Origin: Rhizobacter sp. Root1238 | Lineage (GTDB): Bacteria > Pseudomonadota > Gammaproteobacteria > Burkholderiales > Burkholderiaceae_C | Length of the DNA: 64,000 nt | Direction: 5' to 3' | Assembly: GCF_001425825.1 (NCBI RefSeq) | Contig: NZ_LMDM01000001.1 | Span: 132,204 to 196,203 of the forward strand | Shown: one piece after another, positions 16,953 through 26,177 of the stretch | Layout: each line of letters begins with the position of its first letter | Position numbering within the stretch: position 1 is the stretch's first letter | The notes under the pieces: model-generated | The model's input: only the letters and a program-made list of their open reading frames with translations | Databases searched by the model: none | Told to the model about the DNA's origin: nothing | Made by a program: the position numbers and the translations under genes

Positions 16953-17803
16953 CCGGCGTGCCGCGCACGCTCGGCCTGTGTGCCGACGACTTCGGGCTGT
17001 GGCCGTCGGTCTCGCGCGGCATCGCGCGGCTGGCGCATGCGCAGCGGCTGACCGTGGTGTCGTGCATCACGACGGGCGATGCCTGGCGGGCCAGCGCGCC
17101 GCTGCTGGCCGATGTGCCCGACAGCGTCGAGATCGGCCTGCACTTCAACCTGACCGAAGGCCTGCCGCTGAGCACCGAGCTGGCGCGCGTGTGGCCGGTG
17201 CTGCCGGCGCTGTCGACGCTGATTGCGCAGGCGCACCTGCGCCGGTTGCCGGTCGATGCGCTGCGTGCCGAATGGCAGGCCCAGGTGGCGGCCTTCACCG
17301 ACGCGACCGGCCGCGTGCCGCAGACCATCGACGGCCACCAGCATGTGCACCACCTGCCGCAGGTGCGCGACGTGGTGGTGCAGGGCATCGAGCAATTGCT
17401 GCCGGCACCGGCCGTGCGCGACACCGGCGTGCTGCCCGGGCCGGGCTTCGGCATCAAGCGACAGCTGATCGCCGGCACCGGCGGGCGCTGGCTGCACCGC
17501 GAGCTGCTGCGCCGCGGCTGGCTGCACAACCCGGCGCTGCTCGGTGTCTACGACTTCGTCGACCCCGACTACCGCGGGTGGATGCAGCGCTGGCTGCGCG
17601 CGCTGCCCGAGTCGGGCGGGCTGGTGTTCTGCCACCCGGGCGAGATCGACGCGCAATCGGCAGGCGATGCGATCGCCGCGGCGCGGCAGCGCGAGCTGGC
17701 CTACCTGGAGAGCGGGGCGTTCGCCGACGACCTGGCGGCGGCGAACGTCAAGCTGGGGCGGGTCTGGCAGCGTGGCGTCACGAGAAGGTCCAGCGCCGGT
17801 TGA
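16949..17803 (+). CDS. ChbG/HpnK (YdjC)-family carbohydrate deacetylase
   Basis: A 284-residue metal-dependent deacetylase. The metal/catalytic signatures are CADDFG at residues 11-16, GLHFNLTEG near 60, and DGHQHVHHLP near 129. Family members remove N-acetyl groups from chitin oligosaccharides (ChbG) or from lipid-linked hopanoid sugars (HpnK). The ATG overlaps the stop of the GT2 gene, so a role in deacetylating a polyprenyl- or hopanoid-linked amino sugar is more likely here than chitin use. The last 26 bases overlap the end of the convergent GtrA gene. Confidence 0.85.
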   Translation: MTGVPRTLGLCADDFGLWPSVSRGIARLAHAQRLTVVSCITTGDAWRASAPLLADVPDSVEIGLHFNLTEGLPLSTELARVWPVLPALSTLIAQAHLRRLPVDALRAEWQAQVAAFTDATGRVPQTIDGHQHVHHLPQVRDVVVQGIEQLLPAPAVRDTGVLPGPGFGIKRQLIAGTGGRWLHRELLRRGWLHNPALLGVYDFVDPDYRGWMQRWLRALPESGGLVFCHPGEIDAQSAGDAIAAARQRELAYLESGAFADDLAAANVKLGRVWQRGVTRRSSAG

Positions 17804-18164
17804 TCAGGAAGGTCAGCACCAGCCCCGTCAGCGTGGCGACGATCTGCGCGAGCAGGTAATGCCACCCGAGCGCGACGCCGCCCGCGACGATCGCCATCCC
17901 GACCAGCGCGCCGATCAGCGCGGTGCCCTGGAACTTGAGCCAGGCCGGCCCGAGCGCGCCGCGGTGATCGAACGTGAAGCGCCGGTTGCCGAAGAACGCG
18001 ACCTGCGCGCCGAGCGCCGCACCGAGGCCGGACGCGATCCACGCCGGCACCTGTGCCCACTCCACCAGCGCGGCCAGCAGCGCGTAGTGCGCCGCCGTCG
18101 CGAGCACGCCCACGAGGCCGTAGCGCAAGAAGCGGGCGAACAGATCGGTCAGCGAGGCGGCCAT
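17778..18164 (-). CDS. GtrA-family membrane protein (putative lipid-sugar flippase)
   Basis: A 128-residue protein with four hydrophobic helices and the family hallmarks FLRYGLVGVLATAAHYALL at the start, FFGNRRFTF in the middle loop and the terminal FLINRRWTF. GtrA proteins are thought to flip undecaprenyl-phosphate-linked sugars across the inner membrane. It faces the GT2-deacetylase pair tail to tail with a 26-base coding overlap, so it belongs functionally but not transcriptionally to the same cassette. Confidence 0.87.
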   Translation of the reverse strand: MAASLTDLFARFLRYGLVGVLATAAHYALLAALVEWAQVPAWIASGLGAALGAQVAFFGNRRFTFDHRGALGPAWLKFQGTALIGALVGMAIVAGGVALGWHYLLAQIVATLTGLVLTFLINRRWTFS

Positions 18165-18189
18165 GGCCGCGCATTAGACCGCACCGACC

Positions 18190-19191
18190 TCAGTCCACCT
18201 TGGCTCCCGACACCTTCACGACCTGCGCCCACTTCTTCGTCTCCGCCGCGATGTACGCCGCGAACTCCGCCGGCGGCATGCCGCTCGGGATCGCGCCCTG
18301 CGCCAGCAGCCGCTCCTTCAGCACCGGCGTGCCCAGCGCCTTCGCGCTCTCCTGCTGCAGCCGGTTGACGATCTCCGCCGGCGTGCCGGCCGGCGCCAGC
18401 AGCCCGAACCACGAGCTCGCGTCGAAGCCCTTCACCGGCCCGGCCTCGGCGACCGTCGGCACGTCAGGCAAGGCCGCGCTGCGCTGCGCGCTGGTGACGG
18501 CCAGCGCCTTCAGCTTGCCGGCCTTGATCTGCGGCATCGCCGACGGCAGGTTGTCGAACATCAGGTCCATCGTGCCGCCGATCAGGTCGAGCAGCGCCGG
18601 CCCGGAGCCGCGGTACGGGAAGTGCAGCATGAAGGTGCCGGTCATGCTCTTGAACAGCTCGCCGCTCAGGTGGATCGACGTGCCGTTGCCGCTGGAGGCC
18701 ATGTTCAGCTTGCCCGGATGCGCCTTTGCATAGCGGATCAGGTCGGCCACGCTGTTGATCTTCTCGGCCTCGGCCTTCGCCGGGTTCATCACCAGCACGT
18801 TCGGCACGCCGGCCACCAGCGTGACCGGCGCGAAATCCTTGATCGGGTCGAACGGCAGCTTCGGGTACAGCGACTGGTTGATGCCGTGCGTGCCGACCGT
18901 GCCCATCAGCAGCGTGTAGCCGTCCGGCGCGGACTTCGCCACCTGCTCGGCCCCGACGTTGCCGCCGGCCCCCGGCTTGTTGTCGACGATGAACTGCTGG
19001 CCGAACGCCCGGCTCAGCTCGGGCGCGAGCGCGCGCGCCAGGATGTCGGTGGTGCCGCCCGGCGCGAACGGCACCACGATGCGCACCGGCTTGGTCGGCC
19101 AGGCGCCCTGGGCGCGCAGCGGCGACGCCAGGCTCGCGGTGACGGCGGCGGCCGTCGCGGTCAGCACCTGGCGGCGTGTCAGACAGGTCAT
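18190..19191 (-). CDS. Bug/TctC-family periplasmic solute-binding protein
   Basis: A 333-residue binding protein of the tripartite tricarboxylate (Bug/TctC) class, expanded in Burkholderiales. The N-terminus carries a Tat-like TRRQVL followed by a signal ending SPLRAQ. The mature part has [16 protein letters not shown], then [18 protein letters not shown] and [18 protein letters not shown], all characteristic. The ATG at 19191 is chosen because GGAG lies five bases upstream. No TctA/TctB membrane partners are in the window, as is common for orphan Bug genes. The ligand is unknown, probably a carboxylate. Confidence 0.9.
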   Translation of the reverse strand: MTCLTRRQVLTATAAAVTASLASPLRAQGAWPTKPVRIVVPFAPGGTTDILARALAPELSRAFGQQFIVDNKPGAGGNVGAEQVAKSAPDGYTLLMGTVGTHGINQSLYPKLPFDPIKDFAPVTLVAGVPNVLVMNPAKAEAEKINSVADLIRYAKAHPGKLNMASSGNGTSIHLSGELFKSMTGTFMLHFPYRGSGPALLDLIGGTMDLMFDNLPSAMPQIKAGKLKALAVTSAQRSAALPDVPTVAEAGPVKGFDASSWFGLLAPAGTPAEIVNRLQQESAKALGTPVLKERLLAQGAIPSGMPPAEFAAYIAAETKKWAQVVKVSGAKVD

Positions 19192-19350
19192 GGGAACTCC
19201 GATGTTCTCGAACATTGCACCGAGTGTGTCGCAGCACCGCGCCGCCCCGTACCCGCGCTCGCCCTACTTCTCACCACCCGGGCGCTGTGCCACGATCCGG
19301 CTGCGTCCACCAGCGCCAGCACGCTCTCGTGCCCACCGGAACCGACGACC

Positions 19351-21885
19351 GTGCCCCCTCCGTTCCCGCCTGCCGACGACCTCGGCGCGATCATTGCCCG
19401 CGTCCAGTCCCGCTACATCCGCGCCGCGCCGCCGCGCGAGATGCTGTCGCCGCTGCTGACCGACCTGCTCGAGAGCACCGCTTGCGAATACGGCTTCATC
19501 GCCGAGGTGCTGCACGACGGCGACGGCGCGCCCTACCTGCGCTTCTACGTGCTGACCGACATCTCGTGGGACGACGCGACGCGCGCGCTGTACCAGCGCC
19601 ACATGCACGGCGGCCCGGAGCACACGATCGAGTTCCACAACATGGGCACGCTGTTCGGGGCCGCGATCCTCAGCGGCGCGCCGGTCATCAGCAACGACCC
19701 TGACGCCGACCCGCGGCGCGGCGGCCTGCCGCCCGGCCACCCGGCGATGCGCTCCTTCCTCGGCGTGCCGCTGTTCCACGGCGGCGAGATGCTCGGCATG
19801 GTCGGCCTCGCGAACCGGCCGGGCGGCTTCGACCAGGCGCTGGTCGAGCGGCTGCAGCCGCTGTTCACCAGCGTCGGCGCGATCCTCGGCGCGGTCTGCA
19901 ACGACCGCGAGCGGCGCGAGGCCGAGAACGCGTTGCGCGCCAGCGAGACCCAGCTGCGCGCGGTGCTCGAGATGGCCGGCGCCGGCATCGTGCAGATCGG
20001 GCTCGACGGCTTCCCGCTGTTCCTGAACCAGCAGCTGTGCGACATGCTCGGGCGCAGCCGCGCCGAGCTGCTCGCGCTCAGCACCGAAGACGTCACGCAC
20101 CCCGAGGACCTGGCCGGCGAGCGCCGCCGCCGCCGCCAGCTGCTGGCCGGCGAGATCCCGCGCTACCGCGCCGACAAGCGCTACCTGCATGCCGATGGCC
20201 GCGTGGTCTGGGCCACCATCAACGTCACGCTGGTGCGCAAGCCCGATGGCCACCCCGACTACCTGATCGGCGTGGTGCAGGACATCACCGATCGCAAGCA
20301 GGCCGAGGCCGAGCTGCGCTCGAGCCGGCAGCGCTTCGTCGACCTGCTGAACTCGGTCGACGGCATCTTCTGGGAGGGCGACCCGCGCACCGAGAGCTTC
20401 ACCTTCGTCAGCGACAAGGCCAAGCAGCTGCTGGGCTACCCGCTGGCCGACTGGATGCAGCCGCGCTTCTGGGCGCTGCACCTGCACCCCGATGACCGCG
20501 ACCGCGCGCTGCGCGAGGTGGCCGACTCGCAGCTCACCGGCTCGGTCAGCGCGATCGAGTACCGCTTCTACGCGGCCGACCGCAGCGTGCGCTGGATGAG
20601 CAGCTGGGTCACGGTGTTCCGCCCCGAGGGCGGCCACCGGCTGCTGCGCGGGCTGATGATCGACATCACCGAGCGCAAGCGCGTCGAGGAGGCGGTGCTC
20701 GCGGCCGAATCGGCGCAGCGCGCGAACGCGGCGAAGACCGAGTTCCTGTCGCGCATGAGCCACGAGCTGCGCACGCCGCTGAACGCGGTGCTCGGCTTCG
20801 CGCAGCTGCTCGAGCTCGACACCCAGCAGCCGCTGAATGCCGCGCAGCAGGCGCGGGTGCGGCACATCACGCAGGCCGGAACGCACCTGCTCGCGATGAT
20901 CAACGACGTGCTCGACCTGTCGCGCATCGAGAGCGGCGGCGTCGCGCTGCTGTCGGGCAGCGTGGTGCTGCGCCGGGTCGTCGACGAGGCGCTCGCGATG
21001 GTCGCGCCGGCCGCGGCCGAGGCCGGCGTGCAGCTGCTGATCGACCGCGCCGCGCCCCATTCGGCCGACCCGCGCACCTGCGTGCTGGCCGACCACCTGC
21101 GGCTGCGCCAGGTGCTGGTCAACCTGCTGAGCAACGCGATCAAGTACAACCGCCGCGGTGGCCAGGTGGTGCTGCGCTGGCCGGCCGACGAAGGCGTCGG
21201 GCTGGTGCACCTGCAGGTGCGCGACACCGGCGTGGGACTCACCCCCGCGCAGGCGGCGCACCTGTTCGAGCCGTTCAACCGGCTCGGCGCCGAGCGCAGC
21301 GGGGTCGAGGGCACCGGCATCGGCCTGGTGATCACGCAGCGCCTGGTGCAGCTGATGAACGGCCGGCTGTCGGTCGAGAGCGAGCCCGGCGTCGGCAGCG
21401 TCTTCACCGCGAGCCTGCCGTGGGTGCCGGTGGCCACGGTGGACGGCAGCGCCGGGCCCGGCTTCATGCCGGCCGACCCGGTCGACGCCGCCACCCCGTC
21501 CGCGCCGTACACGGTGCTGTATGCCGAAGACAACCCGATGAACGTCGAACTGGTGCGCCAGGTGATGAAGATGCGGCCCGAGTGCCGGCTGCTGGTGGCC
21601 GCCAACGGGCGCCAGGCGGTCGAGATGGGGCTGCAGCACCGGCCCGACCTGCTGCTGCTCGACATGCACCTGGGCGACATGAGCGGCGTCGAGGTGTCGC
21701 GCCAGCTCGATGCGGCGCTCGCCTGCCCGCGCATCGCGTTGTCCGCCGATGCGACGCCGGAACAGGCCGAGGCGGCGCGCGCGGCCGGCTTCATCGGCTA
21801 CCTGACGAAGCCGGTCAACGTGGCGCAGTTGCTGCGCTGCCTGGACGAGCAGCAGTCGGCCGCCGCGCGCGGCGGCGTCAGCTGA
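19351..21885 (+). CDS. Hybrid sensor histidine kinase (GAF-PAS-PAS-HisKA-HATPase-REC)
   Basis: An 844-residue cytoplasmic kinase with no membrane helix. Domain order: GAF (about 20-180, SFLGVPLFHGGEMLGMVGLAN), PAS/PAC (about 205-320), second PAS/PAC (about 330-450), dimerisation helix with phospho-His H471 in SHELRTPLNAVLG, ATP-binding domain (NLLSNAIKYN, DTGVGL, GTGIGLVITQRL), and a C-terminal receiver with phospho-Asp D771 in LLLLDMHLGDM. The start is uncertain: no ATG gives the full GAF domain, so GTG at 19351 is used. It overlaps the end of the convergent GGDEF gene by eight bases. It resembles the second kinase at 30186-32027 in its core. Confidence 0.85.
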   Translation: MPPPFPPADDLGAIIARVQSRYIRAAPPREMLSPLLTDLLESTACEYGFIAEVLHDGDGAPYLRFYVLTDISWDDATRALYQRHMHGGPEHTIEFHNMGTLFGAAILSGAPVISNDPDADPRRGGLPPGHPAMRSFLGVPLFHGGEMLGMVGLANRPGGFDQALVERLQPLFTSVGAILGAVCNDRERREAENALRASETQLRAVLEMAGAGIVQIGLDGFPLFLNQQLCDMLGRSRAELLALSTEDVTHPEDLAGERRRRRQLLAGEIPRYRADKRYLHADGRVVWATINVTLVRKPDGHPDYLIGVVQDITDRKQAEAELRSSRQRFVDLLNSVDGIFWEGDPRTESFTFVSDKAKQLLGYPLADWMQPRFWALHLHPDDRDRALREVADSQLTGSVSAIEYRFYAADRSVRWMSSWVTVFRPEGGHRLLRGLMIDITERKRVEEAVLAAESAQRANAAKTEFLSRMSHELRTPLNAVLGFAQLLELDTQQPLNAAQQARVRHITQAGTHLLAMINDVLDLSRIESGGVALLSGSVVLRRVVDEALAMVAPAAAEAGVQLLIDRAAPHSADPRTCVLADHLRLRQVLVNLLSNAIKYNRRGGQVVLRWPADEGVGLVHLQVRDTGVGLTPAQAAHLFEPFNRLGAERSGVEGTGIGLVITQRLVQLMNGRLSVESEPGVGSVFTASLPWVPVATVDGSAGPGFMPADPVDAATPSAPYTVLYAEDNPMNVELVRQVMKMRPECRLLVAANGRQAVEMGLQHRPDLLLLDMHLGDMSGVEVSRQLDAALACPRIALSADATPEQAEAARAAGFIGYLTKPVNVAQLLRCLDEQQSAAARGGVS

Positions 21886-23980
21886 ACAGGTCGGGCTGCG
21901 GGCCCGGCTGCTCGTGCAGGCGCACGCGGCCGTCGCGCCAGGCGCTGTCGAAGTCGTTCTCGATCGCCTTCAGTTCGTCGGCCGAGCGCAGCTGCGCGCC
22001 GATCACGCCGATCGCGCGGTTGCGGCCCTGGCCCTTCGCGGTGTAGAGCGCCATGTCGGCCAGGTTGACCGCCTGCTCCCATGGCACCGGCAGGTCGTCG
22101 GGCGGCAGCGGGAAACGTGCATAGCCGATCGATGCGGTGACGCGCAACACGTCTTCGCTGCCGCCGCCGGTGCCGCTGTCGATCGGCTCGCGGCCGATCT
22201 GCTCCAGCACGCGCGCGGCCAGCTGCTCGGCCTGCTCGGCGCTCACCGCGGGCGCGAGGATCAGGAATTCCTCGCCGCCCCAGCGCACCACCAGGTCGTT
22301 CTCGCGCACGCAGCCGGCCAGCCGCCGCGCGACCTCGACCAGCACCGCATCGCCCACCGAATGCCCATGGCCGTCGTTCACATGCTTGAAGTGGTCGATG
22401 TCGACCAGCAGCAGCGCGCCCTCGACGCCCCGCTCGCCGCCGCGCGCCATCGCGGCCTGGAACTGGCGGCGGTTGGACAGCCCGGTCAGCGGATCGCGCT
22501 CGCTCTGCAGCCGCAGGTTGGCGTGGCTCGCCTGCAGCCGACGGTTGATCTCGCGCACCCGCAGGTACAGCAGCGCCGCGACGCCGACCGACAGCGCCAT
22601 CACCGCCGCCATCAGCGCCCACACCCGCTGCTGCAGCTCGCGGTTCGCGAGCGCGGCGGTCTTCAGCGCGTTGTCGCGGCTCACCAGCTCGATCTCGCGC
22701 TGCTTGCTCTCGGTGTCGTAGCGCTGCTGCACGTCCTTCAGCGCCGCGGCGCGGTTGGCCTTCATCACCTCGGCGCTGAGCTTGCGTTCGCGGTGGAACA
22801 GCTCCAGCGCGCCGCGCGCATCGCCGGCCGCGGCCAGCGCCTCGCCGAACTCGCGCAGCGACTGCGCTTCGCTGCCCGGCGCCCCGCTGCGCTGCCACAG
22901 CTCGGCCAGCCGGGCCAGGTCGAGCTTGCCTTCGGCGATGCGGCCGAGGCCGATCTTCGCGAGACCGGCGTTGTTGATCAGCACCCGCTCGGCGCGCTGG
23001 TCGCCGTGGCGGCGCACCACCGGCAGCGCGGCCTCGGCGGCGCGCAGCGCGTCGGCCGGGCGGTTCTGCCGCGCGTACAGGTCGCTGAGGTTGGCGTTCA
23101 CCAGCGATTCGAGGCGCGGCGAGTCGGCCTTGCGGGCGATCGGCAAGGCGTCTTCGGCCAGCCGCAGCGACTGCTGGTGCTCGCCGCGCATGTCGGCCAG
23201 CCGGGCTTCATGCAGCCGCAACCGCACCTGGACGTCCGGTTCGTCGAGCGGGGCCGCGACGCGCTGTGCCTGTTGCAGCGTGCGCATCGCGCCGGGCATG
23301 TCGCCCTGGCGCGCGGTGTCGAGCGCCAGCAGGCCCAGCACCAGCGCCTGGCGGTAGCCGTCGTGCTGCGCCTCGGCCAGTTGCGCGGCGACGCGCAGGT
23401 GGCGGGCGCCCTCGGCCCACAGCGCGCGGCTTTGCGCATGGCGCTCGATCACCTGCAGCGCGCGCCACGCGGCGCGGTAGTCGCAATCGGCCGAGGTCGT
23501 CGACGGCGCGCCGTCCGGCCCCGGGCAGCCTTGCTGCAGCACCGGCACCGCGGCCTGCGCCAGCGCGGCCGCCACGTCGAGCTGGCCGTCGTTCTCGGCG
23601 ACCAGCGCGCGCACCAGGTTCGCCCGCGCGGTGCCGTCGGCCTCGTCGGGTTCGCTGCCTGCCGTGCCGGTGCGCAACTCTTCGGCCAGCATGCCGGCTT
23701 CGGCGACGCGGCCGTTCTGCGCCAGCACGATCGCGCGCGCGAGCTGCAGCCGGCGTACCGTCTGCGCCGGCCGCGGCGTCAGCGCCTCCTGTTCGCGCTG
23801 CAGCTGCAGCAGCGCCTGCAGCGCCGGCTCCGGGCGGTCGTAGCCCTGGCGCACCAGGTGGTCCGATTGCTCGATGACGCCGGCAGCGGCCGGGCCGGCG
23901 CAGGCTGCCGCGAGCAGCAGCACCCATCCGCTCGCCCTGCGCAGGGCCCGGGCCCGTCGAAGCTCCGGCAACGCCCTCAT
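21878..23980 (-). CDS. Diguanylate cyclase with TPR-like sensor region (GGDEF)
   Basis: A 700-residue protein that should make cyclic di-GMP. Residues 1-34 form a signal/anchor, residues about 40-370 are alanine/leucine-rich helical repeats of TPR type (probably periplasmic), then a coiled segment, one membrane helix (about 390-410, MAAVMALSVGVAALLYL), and a cytoplasmic GGDEF domain. The active-site motif is GGEEF near 568-572, preceded by five residues and an intact inhibitory I-site RxxD (REND), so an active, feedback-inhibited cyclase is predicted. It starts within the stop of the upstream paralogue (4-base overlap), forming a two-gene unit. Confidence 0.87.
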   Translation of the reverse strand: MRALPELRRARALRRASGWVLLLAAACAGPAAAGVIEQSDHLVRQGYDRPEPALQALLQLQREQEALTPRPAQTVRRLQLARAIVLAQNGRVAEAGMLAEELRTGTAGSEPDEADGTARANLVRALVAENDGQLDVAAALAQAAVPVLQQGCPGPDGAPSTTSADCDYRAAWRALQVIERHAQSRALWAEGARHLRVAAQLAEAQHDGYRQALVLGLLALDTARQGDMPGAMRTLQQAQRVAAPLDEPDVQVRLRLHEARLADMRGEHQQSLRLAEDALPIARKADSPRLESLVNANLSDLYARQNRPADALRAAEAALPVVRRHGDQRAERVLINNAGLAKIGLGRIAEGKLDLARLAELWQRSGAPGSEAQSLREFGEALAAAGDARGALELFHRERKLSAEVMKANRAAALKDVQQRYDTESKQREIELVSRDNALKTAALANRELQQRVWALMAAVMALSVGVAALLYLRVREINRRLQASHANLRLQSERDPLTGLSNRRQFQAAMARGGERGVEGALLLVDIDHFKHVNDGHGHSVGDAVLVEVARRLAGCVRENDLVVRWGGEEFLILAPAVSAEQAEQLAARVLEQIGREPIDSGTGGGSEDVLRVTASIGYARFPLPPDDLPVPWEQAVNLADMALYTAKGQGRNRAIGVIGAQLRSADELKAIENDFDSAWRDGRVRLHEQPGPQPDLFS

Positions 23981-26067
23981 GCGCGGCCCTCGCGCACCGG
24001 CCCGCGCAGCAGCGTCAGCGTGACCTGGCCGTCGCGCCAGGCGGACTCCAGCGACGCGGCGATCGCCTGCAGCCCCTGCACCGTCTGCGCATGCATCAGC
24101 CCGACGCCGTAGGCCCGGTTGCGGCCGTGCGCCTTCGCCAGGTAGAGGGCGGTGTCGACCAGGTTGATCGCCGGTTCCCACGCGACCGCCAGCCCGGTCG
24201 GCTCGATCGGGAAACTCGCATAGCCGATCGAGCCGGTCACCGCGATCTCGCGGCCCTGCCACGCGACCGGCGCCTGGGCGACCGCGTCGAGCAGCCGCTG
24301 GGCCAGCGCGTCGACCTGCTCGCGCGACAGCGACTGCACCACCACCAGGAACTCCTCGCCCCCCCAGCGCACCACCAGGTCGGGCTCGCGCAGCGCATCG
24401 GCCAGCCGCTGCGCCATCGCGACCAGCACCGCATCGCCGGCCGCATGGCCGTGCTCGTCGTTGATGCGCTTGAAGTGGTCGATGTCGAGCAGGTACACCG
24501 TGCCGGCCAGCTGGCCGTCGACCGACATCTGCTTCATCGCCGCCTGGAAATAGCGCCGGTTCGCCAGCCCGGTGAGCGGATCGCGCTCGCTCTGCACCTT
24601 CAGCTGCGCGTTGCTGTGCGCGAGGGCCTGGTTGGTGCGGCGCACGCGGCGCATCATCAGCAGCACCACCGCGAACGACAGCACGAAGGTCGCCGCCAGC
24701 AGCCACCACAGCCGCTGCTGCAGGTCGCGGCGTTGCAGCTGCGAGCCCTTGATCGCGTTGTCGCTGTTCAGCAGCGCGAGCGCGCGGGTGCGGCGGTCGC
24801 TGTCGAACTGCTCCTGCAGCTCGAGGATGGCCTTCTGCTGGTCGCGCTGCACCAGCTTGTCGGCGATCGAGCGGTGCCGGTGCAGCGCCTGCACCGCGCC
24901 GGCCGCGTCGCCGGCCTTCTCGAGCGCGGTGCCGAACTCCAGCAGCACGTCGGACACCAGCGGCGCGTCGCCGCGGTGCTCGGCCATCGACAGCGCGAGC
25001 CCGACGTGCCGCTTGCCTTCGGCCACCTCGCCCAGCCCGATGTGGGCCAGGCCCATGTTCCACAGCGCGATGATCTCGCTGCTGGTGTCGCGCACCTCGC
25101 GCGTCAGCGGCAGCGCCTCCTGCGCGCGGCGCAGCGCGGTGCGGTAGTCGCCGCGCTGCAGGAAGAAGTCCGACATGTTGGCCAGCAGCAGCGCCTCGTC
25201 GAGCTTGGCACCGGCCTCGTGCGCGTAGTTGATCGCCGACTGCATCGAATGCAGCTCGGCCGCGACCTCGGCCGGCCCGTCGAGCAGGATGCCCTGGATG
25301 TTGTGCACCCGGGCCAGCGAGATCTTGTCGCCGGCCGCCGTCGCGATCGCCAGGGCTTCGGCGTTGATGCTGCGTGCGCGCTCCTGCTGCTGCGCCTTGT
25401 AGAGCGAATAGGCGGCGCGCGTGCGCGCCTCGGCCCGGCGCCAGGCGATGCCGAGCTGGTCGGCGAGGTCGATTTCCTGCAGGTGCAGCCGCACCGCGTC
25501 GTCGAGCTTGCCGGCGCGCTGCCGGGCCTTCGCATGCGCGGCCAGGAAGCGCAGCCGGCTGGTGGCCGGCGTCGCCGCCGGCAACTCGGCCGCCGCCGCG
25601 TTCAGCAGCTTGTCGGCCTCGTGCGCATTGCCGCTCTTCAGCGCCATGCTGGCCAGGATCAGGCGCGCGGCGGCGTCGGTGCCGGACGTCGACTGCTCCT
25701 GCAGCCGGCGCGCGCAGTCGGTGGCGGCCTCGAACTCCGACGCCTCGGTGTGGAGCAGGCCCTGCAGCGTCAGTGCATCGACCCAGCCGGCGCTGCCGAT
25801 CGCGAGCTGGCCGACGCGGGTGCGCAGCGCGGCCGCGCTGTCGGATGGGTTGGCGCGGCCGGTCGATTCGACATCGGCCAGTTCGGCGGCCAGCGCGATG
25901 TCGGAGGCGGACGTCGATGCAGGGGCCGCCGATGCGGCGGAGGCCGCTCCCGCGGCCGGCGCGGCGCCCACGCCGCCCCACGCGAGCGCCGCCAGCAGCA
26001 CGCAGCTCAGGCGCAGGCAGCTGAGGCGCAGCGGGGAGGCCACGGGAACACGCGAAGTCGGACGCAT
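23977..26067 (-). CDS. Diguanylate cyclase with TPR-like sensor region (GGDEF), paralogue
   Basis: A 696-residue protein with the same architecture as its downstream neighbour: signal sequence ending around AAPAAG, helical TPR-type repeats (about 50-380), helix LWWLLAATFVLSFAVVLLMM near residue 395-415, and a GGDEF domain with GGEEF near residue 569 and an I-site REPD five residues before it. The two genes look like a tandem duplication whose sensor halves have diverged strongly while the cyclase halves stay close. The ATG at 26067 is taken as start; no clear Shine-Dalgarno is visible, so it could begin slightly upstream. Confidence 0.85.
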   Translation of the reverse strand: MRPTSRVPVASPLRLSCLRLSCVLLAALAWGGVGAAPAAGAASAASAAPASTSASDIALAAELADVESTGRANPSDSAAALRTRVGQLAIGSAGWVDALTLQGLLHTEASEFEAATDCARRLQEQSTSGTDAAARLILASMALKSGNAHEADKLLNAAAAELPAATPATSRLRFLAAHAKARQRAGKLDDAVRLHLQEIDLADQLGIAWRRAEARTRAAYSLYKAQQQERARSINAEALAIATAAGDKISLARVHNIQGILLDGPAEVAAELHSMQSAINYAHEAGAKLDEALLLANMSDFFLQRGDYRTALRRAQEALPLTREVRDTSSEIIALWNMGLAHIGLGEVAEGKRHVGLALSMAEHRGDAPLVSDVLLEFGTALEKAGDAAGAVQALHRHRSIADKLVQRDQQKAILELQEQFDSDRRTRALALLNSDNAIKGSQLQRRDLQQRLWWLLAATFVLSFAVVLLMMRRVRRTNQALAHSNAQLKVQSERDPLTGLANRRYFQAAMKQMSVDGQLAGTVYLLDIDHFKRINDEHGHAAGDAVLVAMAQRLADALREPDLVVRWGGEEFLVVVQSLSREQVDALAQRLLDAVAQAPVAWQGREIAVTGSIGYASFPIEPTGLAVAWEPAINLVDTALYLAKAHGRNRAYGVGLMHAQTVQGLQAIAASLESAWRDGQVTLTLLRGPVREGRA

Positions 26068-26177
26068 CGGTGGATATCGACCAGCAAGTGGCGGACCTGA
26101 GGCACCGGCCGCACGCGGCAGCATCTCACGCCGGCCGGCCGTGCAGCATTGCCGGGTGCATCGGAGGGCGCTGCCGC

